From positions 62,001-126,000 of the forward strand of contig CALUTU010000003.1 in NCBI GenBank assembly GCA_944323785.1: a stretch of 64,000 nucleotides of DNA, in the 5' to 3' direction. Made by a program: the position numbers and the translations under genes. The notes beneath the pieces were generated by a model. That model was not told the origin of the DNA. It made no database searches and saw nothing but the letters and a program-made list of their open reading frames with translations. The stretch comes from an uncultured Bacteroidales bacterium. GTDB lineage: Bacteria; Bacteroidota; Bacteroidia; Bacteroidales; UBA932. Below are positions 61,456 through 64,000 of the stretch, piece by piece; position 1 is the first letter of the stretch, and each line of letters starts with the position of its first letter.

Positions 61456-63249
61456 TCAACTTTCTATATCCGATATCACTTTCTCCGCCTGACGGTAATG
61501 CGCCTCCATGGCCTCCGAGCCGCTCGACGGCGCATAACGGGCGTACTCACAGGCATCCAGTACCTCGAACAGGGATTTAATCACCGCCTCGTCTCTGCCC
61601 CGGGTCCGCAGTTCTTCCTCTATCCTCTCCCGGCTGAGTTCCGATACGGGAAGCATCAGCTTGTCAGAGATATAGCCTTCTATGGCCTTGTGCAGTTCCT
61701 CGTAGAACGCCGTATAGAGATTCTGCCTGAGGAAGGCGGAGGCAGTTTTAAGTCTTGCCCTGGCCACCTTCATGGCCTTGCGGTTACGGCTGCCGGCCAC
61801 GTCCCTGCGAAGAGCGGCGCTTCTTACCAGATATACCCATGCTCCCGCAGTACACAGCAGTATCACTATCGGAACAATATAGATTACGGGAGTGTCCACC
61901 AGAAGCCGGGGTTCCTTACGCAGGCCGGAGGGAGAAGCCGATATGAAACGGATATCCTCTCCCAGGCTCTTGACACTCTGTTTGTTGACTCCTGACGACA
62001 CCACCGCCGCATCAGTCCGCTGTCCCTGTCCTACCTTCAGTTTCAAGGGGCCTGATGACAGTGTCCTGTAACGCCCGGAGGCTATGTCATAATACGAGAA
62101 CTCCACCGGCGCGATGTCATACTCACCGGGGACTCTGGGGATGAAAGGATACTCAAAAGTCACAGTACCTGACGCACCGGCATCTCCGGTCGAGACCTTT
62201 TCCGTCTTCTTCACGTCATAAGCCTCGAAATCCGAGGGGAATCTCACTTCCTGGGTACTGACAAGATTGATGTTGCCTGTTCCGGATATCACCACTTTCA
62301 GAGACGCAGCCTCATGCGCGGCCACACTGTCGGAACTGAAAGCGGCCGACAGCCTGAAACTGCCCACACCTCCCGTAAACGAAGCCGGAGCCCCCGAAGG
62401 AAGAGGCGAGACCTCTATCCGCACCGGAGAGCTGGACACCCTCTTGCGGACTGTCTGATATGTATCGAAGAAATCGTCGAAGATAGACCTGGATGCCGAG
62501 GGCTGCGAGCGCACCTGTACGAGGCAGACCAGCTCTGCCGGATCGATGGTCATACTGCCTGTCTGCTGGGGCAGCAGCATGTATCTGCGCAGAAGAGCAG
62601 CGTTGTACACCTGGCCGTCATAATTCTCGCGGACGAAAGAAATGTTCTGAGGTGCGTCTATCTCCTGACTCCAGAAGCCGTCGAAGGACGGGAAACGGAT
62701 GTCCTCAAACCCACCTATGGCCGAATTCTTAACGTACAGTTTCAGAGTAACGGTTATCGGCTCTCCGACCACCGCCCGCGTCTTGTTGACCGTCATACGG
62801 AGCATGATATCGTCTCCGGCCCGTGGAGCCGCACCCTGCGGGGCGGGAGCCGTGCCCTTGACTACCTCGACATCAGCCGCCTCAGTAGTGTACGTCTCCT
62901 TGCCTATCTTCACGGAAGCAGGGCCTATCCGGTACTTTCCCACTGCTGTCGGCCGCAGCATGTAGGTATAGATGCTGGAGCGGGACTGGGTGGTCTTGCC
63001 GTTTATCATCTGGAAATTGGAGGATGTGGAGGTCAACGGTCCTGCCAGCACCTCGAAGCCCTCAAAGGACGGTGCCTCGAAATCGGTCACACGGGCATCG
63101 CCGGTAGCCGTGAAGACTACCTTGAAATCCTCGTCCGAGGACACCACTGCGGGCACATCCACCGTAAACGAGTTCTGGGCGGCGGCTGTCACCGTCCCCA
63201 GAAGCACACATACGGATAAAAATAGATTTCTGCTGAATATTCTTGTCAT
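61456..63249 (-). CDS. batD: BatD-like protein
   Basis: A 597-residue BatD/oxygen-tolerance protein: signal peptide (NLFLSVCVLLGTVTAAA), Ig-like domains (VGEPITVTLKLYVKNSAIGG; VAAHEAASLKVVISGTGNIN; YPFIPRVPGEYDIAPVEFSY), a membrane segment (VIYIVPIVILLCTAGAWVYL) and a helical cytoplasmic tail. Bat operons aid oxygen or stress tolerance in Bacteroides; the mechanism is not settled. It lies 1 bp after batC. Confidence 0.9.
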   Translation of the reverse strand: MTRIFSRNLFLSVCVLLGTVTAAAQNSFTVDVPAVVSSDEDFKVVFTATGDARVTDFEAPSFEGFEVLAGPLTSTSSNFQMINGKTTQSRSSIYTYMLRPTAVGKYRIGPASVKIGKETYTTEAADVEVVKGTAPAPQGAAPRAGDDIMLRMTVNKTRAVVGEPITVTLKLYVKNSAIGGFEDIRFPSFDGFWSQEIDAPQNISFVRENYDGQVYNAALLRRYMLLPQQTGSMTIDPAELVCLVQVRSQPSASRSIFDDFFDTYQTVRKRVSSSPVRIEVSPLPSGAPASFTGGVGSFRLSAAFSSDSVAAHEAASLKVVISGTGNINLVSTQEVRFPSDFEAYDVKKTEKVSTGDAGASGTVTFEYPFIPRVPGEYDIAPVEFSYYDIASGRYRTLSSGPLKLKVGQGQRTDAAVVSSGVNKQSVKSLGEDIRFISASPSGLRKEPRLLVDTPVIYIVPIVILLCTAGAWVYLVRSAALRRDVAGSRNRKAMKVARARLKTASAFLRQNLYTAFYEELHKAIEGYISDKLMLPVSELSRERIEEELRTRGRDEAVIKSLFEVLDACEYARYAPSSGSEAMEAHYRQAEKVISDIES

Positions 63250-63250
63250 C

Positions 63251-63982
63251 TTACCAATTTTTCTCCTTCTCTTTTGATTTCTGCTGCTCTGCCTTGGCCT
63301 TTTTCACCTTGTCCTGCGTCTGCTTTTCCTTGTCTTCTATGGCCTGGAGCATCTGCTGGGCCGCCTGAGGCGTTATCTGGGGCTGGTCCTGCTGCTGTTG
63401 CTGCTGATTCTGCTGATCTTGATTCTGATTCTGTTGATTCTGGTCCTGATTCTGTTGATTCTGGTCCTTGTCCTGATCCTGGTCCTGCTGATCTTTCTGA
63501 TCCTGCTGCTGATTCTGGTTCTGTTGCTGCTGTTGCTGCTGTTGCTGCTGTTGCTGCTCTTTCAGCATCTTCTGCGCATATGCCAGATTGGACTTGGTCT
63601 CAAAATTGTCCGGTTCAAGCCTCAGGGACTCCTTGTACGCATCCACAGCCTCCTGATACTTCTTCTGCTTCAGGGCCAGATTGCCGCTGTTGTGGAAACA
63701 GTCCGAGGCCCTGGACGGAGAGACACTCTTGAGAGAGTCACCCAGTCCCTTAAGATACAGCTCAGCCTCACTGTAGCTTTCCGTCCTGTAAAGGGCATTG
63801 CCGAGATTGTATTTGGCGGTTATCGATGTGGAGTCCTCAACCAGAGCACGTTTGTAGTCCAGCTCCGCCTCCCGGAACTCGCCTTTCCTGAAGTCCCGGT
63901 TGCCGGCCCTGACCTCCGAACGGTCGCTCTGAGCCTGAAGCATCACTGGCGACGCAAGCATCAGGATGAGCACGGCCACCAT
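63251..63982 (-). CDS. batC: BatC-like TPR protein with Gln-rich region (start possibly outside window)
   Basis: At least 243 residues from ATG 63982; the frame stays open to the window end, so the true start could be upstream. Hydrophobic start VAVLILMLASPVMLQAQ, TPRs (GNRDFRKGEFREAELDYKRA; NLGNALYRTESYSEAELYL; NSGNLALKQKKYQEAVDAY), then a Gln/Asn/Asp tract of about 58 residues (143-200) and a Lys/Glu-rich tail. Place before batD is as in Bat operons. The tract could form an unfolded linker or aggregate and could vary in length. Confidence 0.85.
   Translation of the reverse strand: MVAVLILMLASPVMLQAQSDRSEVRAGNRDFRKGEFREAELDYKRALVEDSTSITAKYNLGNALYRTESYSEAELYLKGLGDSLKSVSPSRASDCFHNSGNLALKQKKYQEAVDAYKESLRLEPDNFETKSNLAYAQKMLKEQQQQQQQQQQQQNQNQQQDQKDQQDQDQDKDQNQQNQDQNQQNQNQDQQNQQQQQQDQPQITPQAAQQMLQAIEDKEKQTQDKVKKAKAEQQKSKEKEKNW
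63383..63556 (-). repeat. CAG/CAA-type microsatellite in batC
   Basis: Runs of Gln codons with Asn and Asp codons; on the plus strand it reads as CTG/TTG/ATT repeats. It contains a run of 12 Gln codons. It is coding and keeps frame in triplets, so slippage would change tract length without frameshift. Confidence 0.85.
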
Positions 63983-64000
63983 CCCCTTTCCGCTCCCGAA

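Noticed and set aside
63383..63556. CRISPR-like or other short-repeat array
   Set aside because: The repetition is a triplet codon repeat inside an open coding frame with no spacers.

Overview
The window is a piece of a Bacteroidales chromosome (phylum Bacteroidota, with features seen in Rikenellaceae/Alistipes-like gut anaerobes; rank below order is inference). Reasons: Bat genes in the order batC-batD-batE, a FimA/Mfa-type fimbrillin locus, BACON and fibronectin-III lipoproteins, a TonB-dependent receptor, a tricorn-like S41 protease, type B L31, zinc-less sirtuin, and many copies of the Bacteroidota promoter (TTTG, about 19 bp, TAnnTTTG) with few strong Shine-Dalgarno sequences. Most of the window is moderately GC-rich housekeeping DNA. 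The fimbrial block (about 12.2-20.9 kb) looks more AT-rich by eye. I see no phage, transposase, integrase, CRISPR array or rRNA. No stretch longer than 300 bases lacks a gene.

Layout. 1-11.8 kb, mostly + strand: the tail of a SPOR-domain amidase, an MlaD-like MCE protein, dnaA-pepD-rpe, divergent birA and rsfS, then ftsH-cdsA-psd, an M20 dipeptidase and pyrF. 11.9-24.7 kb, - strand: an orphan antitoxin-like HTH gene, a six-gene fimbrial operon (DUF3575, DUF5119, two fimbrillins, anchor, tip), and a two-gene operon of surface lipoproteins with one FN3 domain and repeated ~110-125-residue units. 24.8-29.8 kb, - strand: a TPR/AraC regulator behind tig-clpP-clpX. 29.9-35.3 kb, + strand: tpiA, prmA, tricorn-like protease, tRNA-Leu(UAG). 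35.4-40.9 kb, - strand: SLC13 permease, a BACON lipoprotein and an aminotransferase. 41.0-45.6 kb, + strand: queD-like, polA, sigma factor, rsmG, rpmH. 45.7-54.7 kb: TonB receptor (-), PASTA protein and rluD (+), large outer-membrane beta-barrel protein, ruvC, serS, rpmA and rplU (-). 55.2-56.8 kb (+): degenerate P-loop protein and sirtuin. 56.9-64 kb (-): L31, a lipoprotein, a divergent NamZ/DUF1343 protein, glmM, batE, batD, batC.

How it fits together. Several blocks concern the cell envelope: phospholipid synthesis (cdsA, psd), lipid transport (MlaD-like), peptidoglycan (amidase tail, glmM, NamZ-like), surface fimbriae and surface lipoproteins. The TPR/AraC regulator lies directly upstream of the FN3 lipoprotein operon, which is close to the fimbrial operon, so it is the best local candidate for controlling surface structures. 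The least described material is the repeat unit of the FN3 lipoproteins, the repeated beta-rich domains of the BACON lipoprotein, the hairpin between the two fimbrillin genes, two divergent genes whose -7 promoter boxes sit 4 bp from their start codons, and terminators whose loops may serve as the -33 element of the next promoter.
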